From: Euptelea pleiosperma
Lineage: Eukaryota; Streptophyta; Magnoliopsida; Ranunculales; Eupteleaceae
Assembly (NCBI GenBank): GCA_035048495.1
Contig: JASUTR010000063.1
Span: 1-64,000 of the forward strand
Length of the DNA: 64,000 bases
Direction: 5' to 3'
Shown here: in pieces, positions 48,621 to 62,799 of the stretch
Numbering within the stretch: the first letter of the stretch is position 1
Layout of the letters: each line of letters opens with the position of its first letter
Notes under the pieces: model-generated
The model's input: the letters and a program-made list of their open reading frames with translations, nothing else
Databases searched by the model: none
Told to the model about the DNA's origin: nothing
Program-made: the position numbers and the translations under genes

Positions 48621-49244
48621 ATGCAACACACAAACTGAGTCCAATTTGAGACGTTGACGCACGGATGGAGCTAACTTGTTTTGACTGTCCGAAATATTGT
48701 TCCAACACTTTAAATCTGTTGAAACAATAGTAATGGAAGAGTTTGAGTCTAATTATGAGGTCCGGTTACGAAAAAGTCACAAGTTATAGGCTTAGGAATG
48801 TAACACACAAACTGAGTCCAATTTGAGACGTTGACGCACGGATGGAGCTAACTTGTTTTGACTGTCCCAAATATTGTTCCAACACTTCAAATCTGTAGAA
48901 ACAATAGTAATAGAAGAGTTTGAGTCCAATTACGAGGTCCGGTTGCGAAAAAGTCACAAGTTATAGGCTTAGGAATGTAACACACAAACTGAGTCCAATT
49001 TGAGACGTTGACGCACGGATGGAGCTAACTTGTTTTGACTGTCCCAAATATTGTTCCAACACTTCAAATCTGTTGAAACAATAGTAATGGAAGAGTTTGA
49101 GTCTAAATATGAGGTCCGGTTACGAAAAAGTCATATGTTATAGGCTTCAGAATGCAACACAGAAACTGAGTCCAATTTGAGACGTTGACGAACGGATGGA
49201 GCTAACTTGTTTCAACTGTCCCGAATCTTGTTCCAACACTTCAA
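48621..49244 (+). repeat. Short block duplicated at +1,770 bp
   Basis: The run begins AATGCAACACACAAACTG and includes GTCCGAAATATTG (GAAATATTG at 48,691), CACTTTAAATCTG, CTTAGGAATG and CTGTAGAAAC. It recurs at about 50,391-50,870 (GAAATATTG at 50,461) and at about 36,416-36,900. About 490 bp is shared; then this copy goes to TCTAAATATG with CATATG (m8), the other to TAATTATG with CACAAG. Two copies 10 monomers apart bracket the start of the right segmental copy. Confidence 0.8.
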
Positions 49245-52200
49245 ATATGTTGAAACAATAGTAATGGAAGAGTTTGAGTCTAATTACGAGGTTCGGTTGC
49301 GAAAGAGTCACAAGTTATAGGCTTCGGAATGTAACACACAAACTGAGTCCAATTTGAGACATTGACGAACGGATGGAGCTAACTTGTTTCGACTGTCCCG
49401 AATCTTGTTCCAACACTTCAAATGTGTTGAAACAATAGTAATGGAAGAATTCGAGTCTAATTACGAGGTCCAGTTGCGAAAAAAGTCACAAGTTATAGGG
49501 TTCGGAACGTAACACACAAACTGAGTCCAATTTGAGACGTTGACGAACGGATGGAGCTAACTTGTTTTGACTGTCTCGAATCTTGTTTTAACACTTCAAA
49601 TGTGTTGAAACAATAGTATTAGAAGAGTTTGAGTCCAATCACGAGGTCCGGTTGCGAAAAAGTCACAAGTTATAGGCTTCGGAATGCAACACAGAAACTG
49701 AGTCCAATTTGAGACGTTGACGTACGGATGGAGCTAACTTGTTTCAACTGTCCCGAATCTTGTTCCCACACTTCAAATATGTTGAAACAATAGTAATGGA
49801 AGAGTTTGAGTCTAATTATGAGGTCCGGTTGCGAAAAAGTCACAAGTTATAGGCTTCGGAATGTAACTCACAAACTGAGTCCAATTTGAGACGTTGACGA
49901 ACGGATGGAGCTAACTTGTTTTAACTGTCCCGAATCTTGTTCAACACTTCAAATATGTTGAAACAATAGTAATGGAAGAGTATGAGTCTAATTATGAGGT
50001 CCGGTTACGAAAAAGTCACAAGTTATAGGCTTCGGAATGTAACACACAAACTGAGTCCAATTTGAGACATTGACGAACGGATGGAGCTAACTTGTTTCGA
50101 CTGTCCCGAATATTGTTCCAACACTTCAAATGTGTTGAAACAATAGTAATGGAAGAATTCGAGTCTAATTACGAGGTCCAGTTGCGAAAAAGTCACAAGT
50201 TATAGGGTTCGGAACGTAACACACAAACAGAGTACAATTTGAGCCGTTGACGAACGGATGGAGCTAACTTGTTTTGACTGTCCCGAATCTTGTTTCAACA
50301 CTTCAAATGTGTTGAAACAATAGTAATAGAAGAGCTTGAGTCCAATCACGAGGTCCGGTTACGAAAAAGTCACAAGTTATAGGCTTCGGAATGCAACACA
50401 CAAACTGAGTCCAATTTGAGACGTTGACGCACGGATGGAGCTAACTTGTTTTGACTGTCCGAAATATTGTTCCAACACTTTAAATCTGTTGAAACAATAG
50501 TAATGGAAGAGTTTGAGTCTAATTATGAGGTCCGGTTACGAAAAAGTCACAAGTTATAGGCTTAGGAATGTAACACACAAACTGAGTCCAATTTGAGACG
50601 TTGACGCACGGATGGAGCTAACTTGTTTTGACTGTCCCAAATATTGTTCCAACACTTCAAATCTGTAGAAACAATAGTAATAGAAGAGTTTGAGTCCAAT
50701 TACGAGGTCCGGTTGCGAAAAAGTCACAAGTTATAGGCTTAGGAATGTAACACACAAACTGAGTCCAATTTGAGACGTTGACGCACGGATGGAGCTAACT
50801 TGTTTTGACTGTCCCAAATATTGTTCCAACACTTCAAATCTGTTGAAACAATAGTAATGGAAGAGTTTGAGTCTAATTATGAGGTCCGGTTACGAAAAAG
50901 TCACAAGTTATAGGCTTCAGAATGTAACACACAAACTGAGTCCAATTTGAGACGTTGACGCACGGATGGAGCTAACTTGTTTTGACTGTCCCAAATATTG
51001 TTCCAACACTTTAAATCTGTTGAAACAATAGTAATGGAAGAGTTTGAGTCTAATTATGAGGTCCGGTTACGAAAAAGTCATAAGTTATAGGCTTCAGAAT
51101 GCAACACAGAAACTGAGTCTAATTTGAGACGTTGACGAACGGATGGAGCTAACTTGTTTCAACTGTCCCGAATCTTGTTCCAACACTTCAAATATGTTGA
51201 AACAATAGTAATGGAAGAGTTTGAGTCTAATTACGAGGTCCGGTTGCGAAAAAGTCACAAGTTATAGGCTTCGGAATGTAACACACAAACTGAGTCTAAT
51301 TTGAGACATAGACGAACGGATGGAGCTAACTTGTTTCGACTGTCCCGAATCTTGTTCCAACACTTCAAATGTGTTGAAACAATAGTAATGGAAGAATTCG
51401 AGTCTAATTACGAGGTCCAGTTGCGAAAAAGTCACAAGTTATAGGCTTCGGAATGCAACACAGAAACTGAGTCCAATTTGAGACGTTGACGTACGGATGG
51501 AGCTAACTTATTTCGACCGTCCCGAATCTTGTTCCAACACATCAAATGTGTTGAAACAATAGTAATACAAGAGTTTGAGTCCAATTACAAGGTCCGGTTG
51601 CGAAAAAGTCAAAAGTTATTGGCTTCGGAATGTAACACACAAACTGTGTCCAATTTGAGACGTTGACGCACGGATGGAGCTAACTCTTTTTGCCTGTCCC
51701 GAATCTTGTTCCAATACTTCAAATGTGTTGAACAATAATAATGGAAGAGTTTGAGTAAAATTACGAGGTCTGATTGCGAAAAAGTCACAAGTTATAGGCT
51801 TAGGAATGTAACACACAAACTGAGTCCAATTTGAGACTTTGACGCACGGATGGAGCTAACTTGTTTTGACTGTCCCAAATATTGTTCCAACACTTCAAAT
51901 CTGTTGAAACAATAGTAATGGAAGAGTTTGAGTCTAATTATGAGGTCCGGTTACGAAAAAGTCACAAGTTATAGGCTTCAGAATGTAACACAGAAACTGA
52001 GTCCAATTTGAGATGTTGACGAACGGATGGAGCTAACTTGTTTCAACTGTCCCGAATCTTGTTCCAACACTTCAAATATGTTGAAACAATAGTAATGGAA
52101 GAGTTTGAGTCTAATTATGAGGTCCGGTTGCGAAAAAGTCACAAGTTATAGGCTTCGGAATGTAACTCACAAACTGAGTCCAATTTGAGACATTGACGAA

Positions 52201-55200
52201 CGGATGGAGCTAACTTGTTTCGACTGTCCCGAATCTTGTTCCAACACTTCAAATGTGTTGAAACAATAGTAATGGAAGAATTCGAGTCTAATTACGAGGT
52301 CCAGTTGCGAAAAAAGTCACAAGTTATAGGGTTCGGAACGTAACACACAAACAGAGTACAATTTGAGACGTTGACGAACGGATGGAGCTAACTTGTTTTG
52401 ACTGTCCCGAATCTTGTTTCAACACTTCAAATGTGTTGAAACAATAGTAATAGAAGAGTTTGAGTCCAATCACGAGGTTCGGTTGCGAAAAAGTCACAAG
52501 TTATAGGCTTCGGAATGCAACACAGAAACTGAGTCCAACTTGAGACGTTGACGTACGGATGGAGCTAACTTGTTTCGACCGTCCCGAATCTTGTTCCAAC
52601 ACATCAAATGTGTTGAAACAATAGTAATACAAGAGTTTGAGTCCAATTACGAGGTCCGGTTGCGAAAAAGTCACAAGTTATAGGCTTAGGAATGTAACAC
52701 ACAAACTGAGTCCAATTTGAGACGTTGACGCACGGATGGAGCTAACTTGTTTTGACTGTCCCAAATATTGTTCCAACACTTCAAATCTGTTGAAACAATA
52801 GTAATGGAAGGGTTTCAGTCTAATTACGAGGTTCGGTTGCGAAAGACTCACAAGTTATAGGCTTCGGAATGTAACGCACAAACTGAGTCCAATTTGAGAC
52901 ATTGACGAACGGATGGAGCTAACTTGTTTCGACTGTCCTGAATCTTGTTCCAACACTTCAAATGTGTTGAAACAATAGTAATGGAAGAATTCGAGTCTAA
53001 TTACGAGGTCCAGTTGCGAGAAAAGTCACAAGTTATAGGGTTCGGAACGTAACACACAAACTGAGTCCAATTTGAGACGTTGACGAACGGATGGAGCTAA
53101 CTTGTTTTGACTATCTCGAATCTTGTTTTAACACTTCAAATGTGTTGAAACAATAGTATTAGAAGAGTTTGAGTCCAATCACGAGGTCCGGTTGCGAAAA
53201 AGTCACAAGTTATAGGCTTCGGAATGCAACACAGAAACTGAGTCCAATTTGAGACGTTGACGTACGGATGGAGCTAACTTGTTTCAACTGTCCCGAATCT
53301 TGTTCCCACACTTCAAATATGTTGAAACAATAGTAATGGAAGAGTTTGAGTCTAATTATGAGGTCCGGTTGCGAAAAAGTCACAAGTTATAGGCTTCGGA
53401 ATGTAACTCACAAACTGAGTCCAATTTGAGACGTTGACGAACGGATGGAGCTAACTTGTTTTAACTGTCCCGAATCTTGTTCAACACTTCAAATATGTTG
53501 AAACAATAGTAATGGAAGAGTATGAGTCGAATTATGAGGTCCGGTTGCGAAAAAGTCACAAGTTATAGGCTTCGGAATGTAACACACAAACTGAGTCCAA
53601 TTTGAGACATTGACGAACGGATGGAGCTAACTTGTTTCGACTGTCCCGAATCTTGTTCCAACACTTCAAATGTGTTGAAACAATAGTAATGGAAGAATTC
53701 GAGTCTAATTACGAGGTCCAGTTGCGAAAAAGTCACAAGTTATAGGGTTCGGAACGTAACACACAAACAGAGTACAATTTGAGCCGTTGACGAACGGATG
53801 GAGCTAACTTGTTTTGACTGTCCCGAATCTTGTTTCAACACTTCAAATGTGTTGAAACAATAGTAATAGAAGAGTTTGAGTCCAATCACGAGGTCCGGTT
53901 ACGAAAAAGTCACAAGTTATAGGCTTCGGAATGCAACACAGAAACTGAGTCCAATTTGAGACGTTGACGTACGGATGGAGCTAACTTGTTTCGACCGTCC
54001 CGAATCTTGTTCCAACACATCAAATGTGTTGAAACAATAGTAATACAAGAGTTTGAGTCCAATTACGAGGTCCGGTTGCGAAAAAGTCACAAGTTATTGG
54101 CTTCGGAATGTAACACACAAACTGTGTCCAATTTGAGACGTTGACGCACGGATGGAGCTAACTTGTTTTGACTGTCCCAAATATTGTTCCAACACTTCAA
54201 ATCTGTTGAAACAATAGTAATGGAAGAGTTTGAGTCTAATTATGAGGTCCGGTTACGAAAAAGTCACAAGTTATAGGCTTCAGAATGTAACACAGAAACG
54301 GAGTCCAATTTGAGACGTTGACGAACGGATGGAGCTAACTTGTTTCAACTGTCCCGAATCTTGTTCCAACACTTCAAATATGTTGAAACAATAGTAATGG
54401 AAGAGTTTGAGTCTAATTATGAGGTCCGGTTGCGAAAAAGTCACAAGTTATAGGCTTCGGAATGTAACTCACAAACTAAGTCCAATTTGAGACGTTGACG
54501 AACGGATGGAGCTAACTTGTTTTAACTGTCCCGAATCTTGTTCAACACTTCAAATATGTTGAAACAATAGTAATGGAAGAGTATGAGTCTAATTATGAGG
54601 TCCGGTTGCGAAAAAGTCACAAGTTATAGGCTTCGGAATGTAACACACAAACTGAGTCCAATTTGAGACATTGACGAACGGATGGAGCTAACTTGTTTCG
54701 ACTGTTCCGAATCTTGTTCCAACACTTCAAATGTGTTGAAACAATAGTAATGGAAGAATTCGAGTCTCATTACGAGGTCCAGTTGCGAAAAAGTCACAAG
54801 TTATAGGGTTCGGAACGTAACACACAAACAGAGTACAATTTGAGCCGTTGACGAACGGATGGAGCTAACTTGTTTTGACTGTCCCGAATCTTATTTCAAC
54901 ACTTCAAATGTGTTGAAACAATAGTAATAGAAGAGTTTGAGTCCAATCACGAGGTCCGGTTGCGAAAAAGTCACAAGTTATAGGCTTCGGAATGCAACAC
55001 AGAAACTAAGTCCAATTTGAGACGTTGACGTACGGATGGAGTAACTTGTTTCGACCGTCCCGAATCTTGTTCCAACACATCAAATGTGTTGAAACAATAG
55101 TAATACAAGAGTTTGAGTCCAATTACGAGGTCCGGTTGCGAAAAAGTCACAAGTTATTGGCTTCGGAATGTAACACACAAACTGTGTCCAATTTGAGACG

Positions 55201-57120
55201 TTGACGCACGGATGGAGCTAACTCTTTTTGCCTGTCCCGAATCTTGTTCCAATAATTCAAATGTGTTGAACAATAATAATGGAAGAGTTTGAGTAAAATT
55301 ACGAGGTCTGATTGCGACAAAGTCACAAGTTATAGGCTTCGGAATGTTACACACTAATTGAGTCGAATTTGAGACGTTCATGCACGGATGGAGCTAACTT
55401 GTTTCGACTGTCCCAAATCTTGTTCCAACACTTCAAATCTGTAGAAACAATAGTAATAGAAGAGTTTGAGTCCAATTCGAAGGTCCGGTTTCGAAAAAGT
55501 CACAAGCTATAGGCTTAGGAATGTAACACACAAACTGAGTCCAATTTGAGACGTTGACGCACGGATGGAGCTAACTTGTTTTGACTGTCCCAAATATTGT
55601 TCCAACACTTCAAATCTGTTGAAACAATAGTAATGGAAGAGTTTGAGTCTAATTATGAGGTCCGGTTACGAAAAAGTCATAAGTTATAGGCTTCAGAATG
55701 CAACACAGAAACTGAGTCCAATTTGAGACGTTGACGAACGGATGGAGCTAACTTGTTTCCACTGTCCCGAATCTTGTTCCAACACTTCAAATATGTTGAA
55801 ACAATAGTAATGGAAGAGTTTGAGTCTAATTACGAGGTCCGGTTGCGAAAAAGTCACAAGTTATAGGCTTCGGAATGTAACACACAAACTGAGTCCAATT
55901 TGAGACATTGACGAACGGATGGAGCTAACTTGTTTCGACTGTCCCGAATCTTGTTCCAACACTTCAAATGTGTTGAAACAATAGTAATGGAAGAATTCGA
56001 GTCTAATTACGAGGTCCAGTTGCGAAAAAAGTCACAAGTATAGGGTTCGGAACGTAACACACAAACAGAGTACAATTTGAGACGTTGACGAACGGATGGA
56101 GCTAACTTGTTTTGACTGTCCCGAATCTTGTTTCAACACTTCAAATGTGTTGAAACAATAGTAATAGAAGAGTTTGAGTCCAATCACGAGGTCCGGTTGC
56201 GAAAAAGTCACAAGTTATAAGCTTCGGAATGCAGCACAGAAACTGAGTCCAATTTGAGACGTTGACGTACGGATGGAGCTAACTTGTTTTGACTGTCCCA
56301 AATATTGTTCCAACACTTCAAATCTGTAGAAACAATAGTAATAGAAGATTTTGAGTCCAATTACGAGGTCCGGTTGCGAAAAATTCACAAGTTATAGGCT
56401 TAGGAATGTAACACACAAACTGAGTCCAATTTGAGACGTTGACGCACGGATGGAGCTAACTTGTTTTGACTGTCCCAAATATTGTTCCAACACTTCAAAT
56501 CTGTTGAAACAATAGTAATGGAAGAGTTTGAGTCTAATTATGAGGTCCGGTTACAAAAAAGTCATATGTTATAGGCTTCAGAATGCAACACAGAAACTGA
56601 GTCCAATTTGAGACGTTGACGAACGGATGGAGCTAACTTGTTTTGACTGTCCCGAATCTTGTTCAACACTTCAAATATGTTGAAACAATAGTAATGGAAG
56701 AGTATGAGTCTAATTATGAGGTCCGGTTGCGAAAAAGTCACAAGTTATAGGCTTCGGAATGTAACACACAAACTGAGTCCAATTTGAGACATTGACGAAC
56801 GGATGGAGCTAACTTGTTTCGACTGTCCCGAATCTTGTTCCAACACTTCAAATGTATTGAAACAATAGTAATGGAAGAATTCGAGTCTAATTACGAGGTC
56901 CAGTTGCGAAAAAGTCACAAGTTATAGGGTTCGGAACGTAACACACAAACAGAGTACAATTTGAGCCGTTGACGAACGGATGGAGCTAACTTGTTTTGAC
57001 TGTCCCGAATCTTATTTCAACACTTCAAATGTGTTGAAACAATAGTAATACAAGAGTTTGAGTCCAATCACGAGGTCCGGTTGCGAAAAAGTCACAAGTT
57101 ATAGGCTTCGGAATGCAACA
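49245..57120 (+). repeat. Segmental duplication, right copy (offset 13,975 bp)
   Basis: Partner of 35,270-44,910, with the same order of monomers and the same rare variants. It has a single 10-monomer m12-m20 unit (about 53,241-55,008) where the left copy has two. It has few private changes: CTATCTCG near 53,111, GAGTCGAATTATG near 53,527, GAGTCTCATTACG near 54,763, and TTGAGATGTTGACG near 52,011. The left limit lies where m12-type GTTCCCACAC (left copy) and m9-type GTTCCAACAC (right copy) stop matching, near 49,235. Confidence 0.92.
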
Positions 57121-57130
57121 CAGAAACTGA

Positions 57131-59965
57131 GTCGAATTTGAGACGTTGACGTACGGATGGAGCTAACTTGTTTCGACCGTCCCGAATCTTGTTCCAACAC
57201 ATCAAATGTGTTGAAACAATAGTAATAGAAGAGTTTGAGTCCAATCACGAGGTCCGGTTGCGAAAAAGTCACAAGTTATAGGCTTCGGAATGCAACACAG
57301 AAACTGAGTCCAATTTGAGACGTTGACGCACGGATGGAGCTAACTTGTTTTGACTGTCCCAAATATTGTTCCAACACTTCAAATCTGTTGAAACAATAGT
57401 AATGGAAGAGTTTGAGTCTAATTATGAGGTCCGGTTACGAAAAAGTCACAAGTTATAGGCTTTTGAATGTAACACAGAAACTGAGTCCAATTTGAGACGT
57501 TGACGAACGGATGGAGCTAACTTGTTTCAACTGTCCCGAATCTTGTTCCAACACTTCAAATATGTTGAAACAATAATAATGGAAGAGTTTGAGTCTAATT
57601 ATGAGGTCCGGTTACGAAAAAGTCATATGTTATAGGCTTCAGAATGCAACACAGAAACTGAGTCCAATTTGAGACGTTGACGCACGGATGGAGCTAACTT
57701 GTTTTGACTGTCCCAAATATTGTTCCAACACTTCAAATATGTTGAAACAATAGTAATGGAAGAGTTTGAGTCTAATTATGAGGTCCGGTTACGAAAAAGT
57801 CATATGTTATAGGCTTCAGAATGCAACACAGAAACTGAGTCCAATTTGAGACGTTGACGAACGGATGGAGCTAACTTGTTTCAACTGTCCCGAATCTTGT
57901 TCCAACACTTCAAATATGTTGAAACAATAGTAATGGAAGAGTTTGAGTCTAATTACGAGGTCCGGTTGCGAAAAAAGTCATATGTTATAGGCTTCGGAAT
58001 GTAACACACAAACTGAGTCCAATTTGAGACATTGACGAACGGATGGAGCTAACTTGTTTCGACTGTCCCGAATCTTGTTCCAACACTTCTAATGTGTTGA
58101 AACAATAGTAATGGAAGAATTCGAGTCTAATTACGAGGTCCAGTTGCGAAAAAAGTCACAAGTTATAGGGTTCGAAACATAACACACAAACTGAGTCCAA
58201 TTTGAGACGTTGACGAACGGATGGAGCTAACTTGTTTTGACTGTCTCGAATCTTGTTTTAACACTTCAAATGTGTTGAAACAATAGTATTAGAAGAGTTT
58301 GAGTCCAATCACGAGGTCCGGTTGCGAAAAAGTCACAAGTTTTAGGCTTCGGAATGTAACACAGAAACTGAGTCCAATTTGAGACGTTGACGTACGGATG
58401 GAGCTAACTTGTTTCAACCGTCCCGAATCTTGTTCCAACACATCAAATGTGTTGAAACAATAGTCATACAAGAGTTTGAGTCCAATTATGAGGTCCGGTT
58501 GCGAAATAGTCACAAGTTATTGGCTTCAGAATGTAACACACAAACTGTGTCTAATTTGAGACGTTGACGCACGGATGGAGCTAACTAGTTTTGCCTGTCC
58601 GGAATCTTGTTCCAATACTTCAAATGTGTTGAAACAATAATAATGGAAGAGTTTGAGTAAAATTACGAGGTCTGATTGCGACAAAATCACAAGTTATAGG
58701 CTTCGGAATGTTACACACAAATTGAGTCGAATTTGAGACGTTGATGCACGGATGGAGCTAACTTGTTTCGACTGTCCCAAATCATGTTCCAACACTTCAA
58801 ATCTGTAGAAACAATAGTAATGGAAGAGTTTGAGTCCAATTACGAGGTCCGGTTGCGAAAAAGTCACAAGTTATAGGCTTCGAAATGTAACACACAAACT
58901 GAGTCCAATTTGAGACGTTGACGCACTGATGGAGCTAACTTGTTTCGCCTATCCCGAATCTTGTTCCAATACTTCAAATGTGTTGACACAATAATAGTGG
59001 AAGAATTTGAGTCTAATTACGAGGTCCTATTGCGAAAAAGTCACAAGTTATAGGGTTCGGAATGTAACACACAAACTGAGTCCAATCTGAGACGTTGACG
59101 CACGGATGGAGCTAATTTGTTTCGACTGTCCCAAATATTGTTCCAACACTTCAAATCTGTTGAAACAATAGTAATGGAAGAGTTTGAGCATAATTATGAG
59201 GTCCGGTTGCGAAAAAGTCACAAGTTACAGGCTTCGGAATGTAACACAGAAACTGAGTTAAATTTGAGACATTGACGAACGGATGGAGCTAAGTTGTTTC
59301 GACTGTCCCGAATCTTTTTCCAACACTTCAAATATGTTGAAACAATAGTAATGGAAGAGTATGAGTCTAATTATGAGGTCCGGCTGGGAAAAAGTCACAA
59401 GTTATAGGCTTCGGAATGTAACACACAAACTGAGTCCAATTTCAGACGTTGACGAACGGATGGACTTAACTTGTTTCGACAGTCCCGAATCTTGTTCCAA
59501 CACTTCAAATGTGTTGAAACAATAGTAATGAAAGAATTCGAGTCTAATTATGAGGTCCAGTTGCGAAAATGTCACAAGTTATAGGGTTCGGAACGTAACA
59601 CACAAACTGAGTCCAATTTGAGACGTTGACGAACGGATGGAGCTAACTTGTTTCGACTGTCCCGAATCTTGTTCCAACACTTCAAATGTGTTGAAACAAT
59701 AGTAATGGAAGAATTCGAGTCTAATTACGAGGTCCAGTTGCGAAAAAAGTCACAATTTATAGGGTTCGGAACGTAACACACAAACAGAGTACAATTTGAG
59801 ACGTTGACGAACGGATGGAGCTAACTTGTTTTGACTGTCCCGATTCTTCTTTCAACACTTCAAATGTGTTGAAACAATAGTAATAGAAGAGTTTGAGTCC
59901 AATCACGAGGTCCGGTTGCGAAAAAGTCACAAGTTATAGGCTTCGGAATGCAACACAGAAACTGA
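57131..59965 (+). repeat. 16-monomer HOR, copy 1 (2,835 bp)
   Basis: Sixteen monomers start near 57,131, 57,308, 57,484, 57,661, 57,838, 58,015, 58,193, 58,370, 58,548, 58,724, 58,901, 59,079, 59,255, 59,432, 59,609 and 59,787. Diagnostics: second monomer CTTTTGAATG; fourth CCCAAATATTG with AAATATGTTG; seventh TGTCTCG; ninth CTAGTTTTGCC; tenth AAATCATG; eleventh GTCCTATTGCG; twelfth GAGCATAATTATG; thirteenth GGCTGGG; fourteenth TTTCAGACG, GACTTAAC and AATGAAAG; fifteenth CACAATTTATAG; sixteenth CCCGATTCTTC. The HOR differs in length and content from the 22-monomer one. Confidence 0.93.
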
Positions 59966-62799
59966 GTCGAATTTGAGACGTTGACGTACGGATGGAGCTA
60001 ACTTGTTTCGACCGTCCCGAATCTTGTTCCAACACATCAAATGTGTTGAAACAATAGTAATAGAAGAGTTTGAGTCCAATCACGAGGTCCGGTTGCGAAA
60101 AAGTCACAAGTTATAGGCTTCGGAATGCAACACAGAAACTGAGTCCAATTTGAGACGTTGACGCACGGATGGAGCTAACTTGTTTTGACTGTCCCAAATA
60201 TTGTTCCAACACTTCAAATCTGTTGAAACAATAGTAATGGAAGAGTTTGAGTCTAATTATGAGGTCCGGTTACGAAAAAGTCACAAGTTATAGGCTTCTG
60301 AATGTAACACAGAAACTGAGTCCAATTTGAGACGTTGACGAACGGATGGAGCTAACTTGTTTCAACTGTCCCGAATCTTGTTCCAACACTTCAAATATGT
60401 TGAAACAATAGTAATGGAAGAGTTTGAGTCTAATTATGAGGTCCGGTTACGAAAAAGTCATATGTTATAGGCTTCAGAATGCAACACAGAAACTGAGTCC
60501 AATTTGAGACGTTGACGCACGGATGGAGCTAACTTGTTTTGACTGTCCCAAATATTGTTCCAACACTTGAAATATGTTGAAACAATAGTAATGGAAGAGT
60601 TTGAGTCTAATTATGAGGTCCGGTTACGAAAAAGTCATATGTTATAGGCTTCAGAATGCAACACAGAAACTGAGTCCAATTTGAGACGTTGACGAACGGA
60701 TGGAGCTAACTTGTTTCAACTGTCCCGAATCTTGTTCCAACACTTCAAATATGTTGAAACAATAGTAATGGAAGAGTTTGAGTCTAATTACGAGGTCCGG
60801 TTGCGAAAAAGTCACAAGTTATAGGCTTCGGAATGTAACACACAAACTGAGTCCAATTTGAGACATTGACGAACGGATGGAGCTAACTTGTTTCGACTGT
60901 CCCGAATCTTGTTCCAACACTTCAAATGTGTTGAAACAATAGTAATGGAAGAATTCGAGTCTAATTACGAGGTCCAGTTGCGAAAAAAGTCACAAGTTAT
61001 AGGGTTCGGAACGTAACACACAAACTGAGTCCAATTTGAGACGTTGACGAACGGATGGAGCTAACTTGTTTTGACTGTCTCGAATCTTGTTTTAACACTT
61101 CAAATGTGTTGAAACAATAGTATTAGAAGAGTTTGAGTCCAATCACGAGGTCCGGTTGCGAAAAAGTCACAAGTTATAGGCTTCGGAATGTAACACAGAA
61201 ACTGAGTCCAATTTGAGACGTTGACGTACGGATGGAGCTAACTTGTTTCAACCGTCCCGAATCTTGTTCCAACACATCAAATGTGTTGAAACAATAGAAA
61301 TACAAGAGTTTGAGTCCGATTATGAGGTCCGGTTGCGAAATAGTCACAAGTTATTGGCTTCAGAATGTAACACACAAACTGTGTCTAATTTGAGACGTTG
61401 ACGCACGGATGGAGCTAACTTGTTTTGCCTGTCCCGAATTTTGTTCCAATACTTCAAATGTGTTGAAACAATAATAATGGAAGAGTTTGAGTAAAATTAC
61501 GAGGTCTGATTGCGACAAAATCACAAGTTATAGGCTTCGGAATGTTACACACAAATTGAGTCGAATTTGAGACGTTGATGCACGGATGGAGCTAACTTGT
61601 TTCGACTGTCCCAAATCATGTTCCAACACTTCAAATCTGTAGAAACAATAGTAATGGAAGAGTTTGAGTCCAATTACGAGGTCCGGTTGCGAAAAAGTCA
61701 CAAGTTATAGGCTTCGAAATGTAACACACAAACTGAGTCCAATTTGAGACGTTGACGCACTGATGGAGCTAACTTGTTTCGCCTATCCCGAATCTTGTTC
61801 CAATACTTCAAATGTGTTGAAACAATAATAGTGGAAGAATTTGAGTCTAATTACGAGGTCCTATTGCGAAAAAGTCACAAGTTATAGGGTTCGGAATGTA
61901 ACACACAAACTGAGTCCAATCTGAGACGTTGACGCACGGATGGAGCTAATTTGTTTCGACTGTCCCAAATATTGTTCCAACACTTCAAATCTGTTGAAAC
62001 AATAGTAATGGAAGAGTTTGAGCATAATTATGAGGTCCGGTTGCGAAAAAGTCACAAGTTACAGGCTTCGGAATGTAACACAGAAACTGAGTTAAATTTG
62101 AGACATTGACGAACGGATGGAGCTAAGTTGTTTCGACTGTCCCGAATCTTTTTCCAACACTTCAAATATGTTGAAACAATAGTAATGGAAGAGTATGAGT
62201 CTAATTATGAGGTCCGGCTGGGAAAAAGTCACAAGTTATAGGCTTCGGAATGTAACACACAAACTGAGTCCAATTTCAGACGTTGACGAACGGATGGACT
62301 TAACTTGTTTCGACAGTCCCGAATCTTGTTCCAACACTTCAAATGTGTTGAAACAATAGTAATGAAAGAATTCGAGTCTAATTATGAGGTCCAGTTGCGA
62401 AAATGTCACAAGTTATAGGGTTCGGAACGTAACACACAAACTGAGTCCAATTTGAGACGTTGACGAACGGATGGAGCTAACTTGTTTCGACTGTCCCGAA
62501 TCTTGTTCCAACACTTCAAATGTGTTGAAACAATAGTAATGGAAGAATTCGAGTCTAATTACGAGGTCCAGTTGCGAAAAAAGTCACAATTTATAGGGTT
62601 CGGAACGTAACACACAAACAGAGTACAATTTGAGACGTTGACGAACGGATGGAGCTAACTTGTTTTGACTGTCCCGATTCTTCTTTCAACACTTCAAATG
62701 TGTTGAAACAATAGTAATAGAAGAGTTTGAGTCCAATCACGAGGTCCGGTTGCGAAAAAGTCACAAGTTATAGGCTTCGGAATGCAACACAGAAACTGA
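59966..62799 (+). repeat. 16-monomer HOR, copy 2 (2,834 bp)
   Basis: Anchors recur at 2,834 bp: GTCGAAT at 57,131 and 59,966, then GTCAAAT at 62,800; TGTCTCG at 58,242, 61,076 and 63,910; and GGCTGGG at 59,382 and 62,216. Private changes in this copy include CACTTGAAATATG near 60,567 (shared with copy 3), AATAGAAATACAAG near 61,298 and CCGAATTTTG near 61,437. Copies 2 and 3 share CTTCTGAATG where copy 1 has CTTTTGAATG, so they are the closer pair. Confidence 0.93.
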
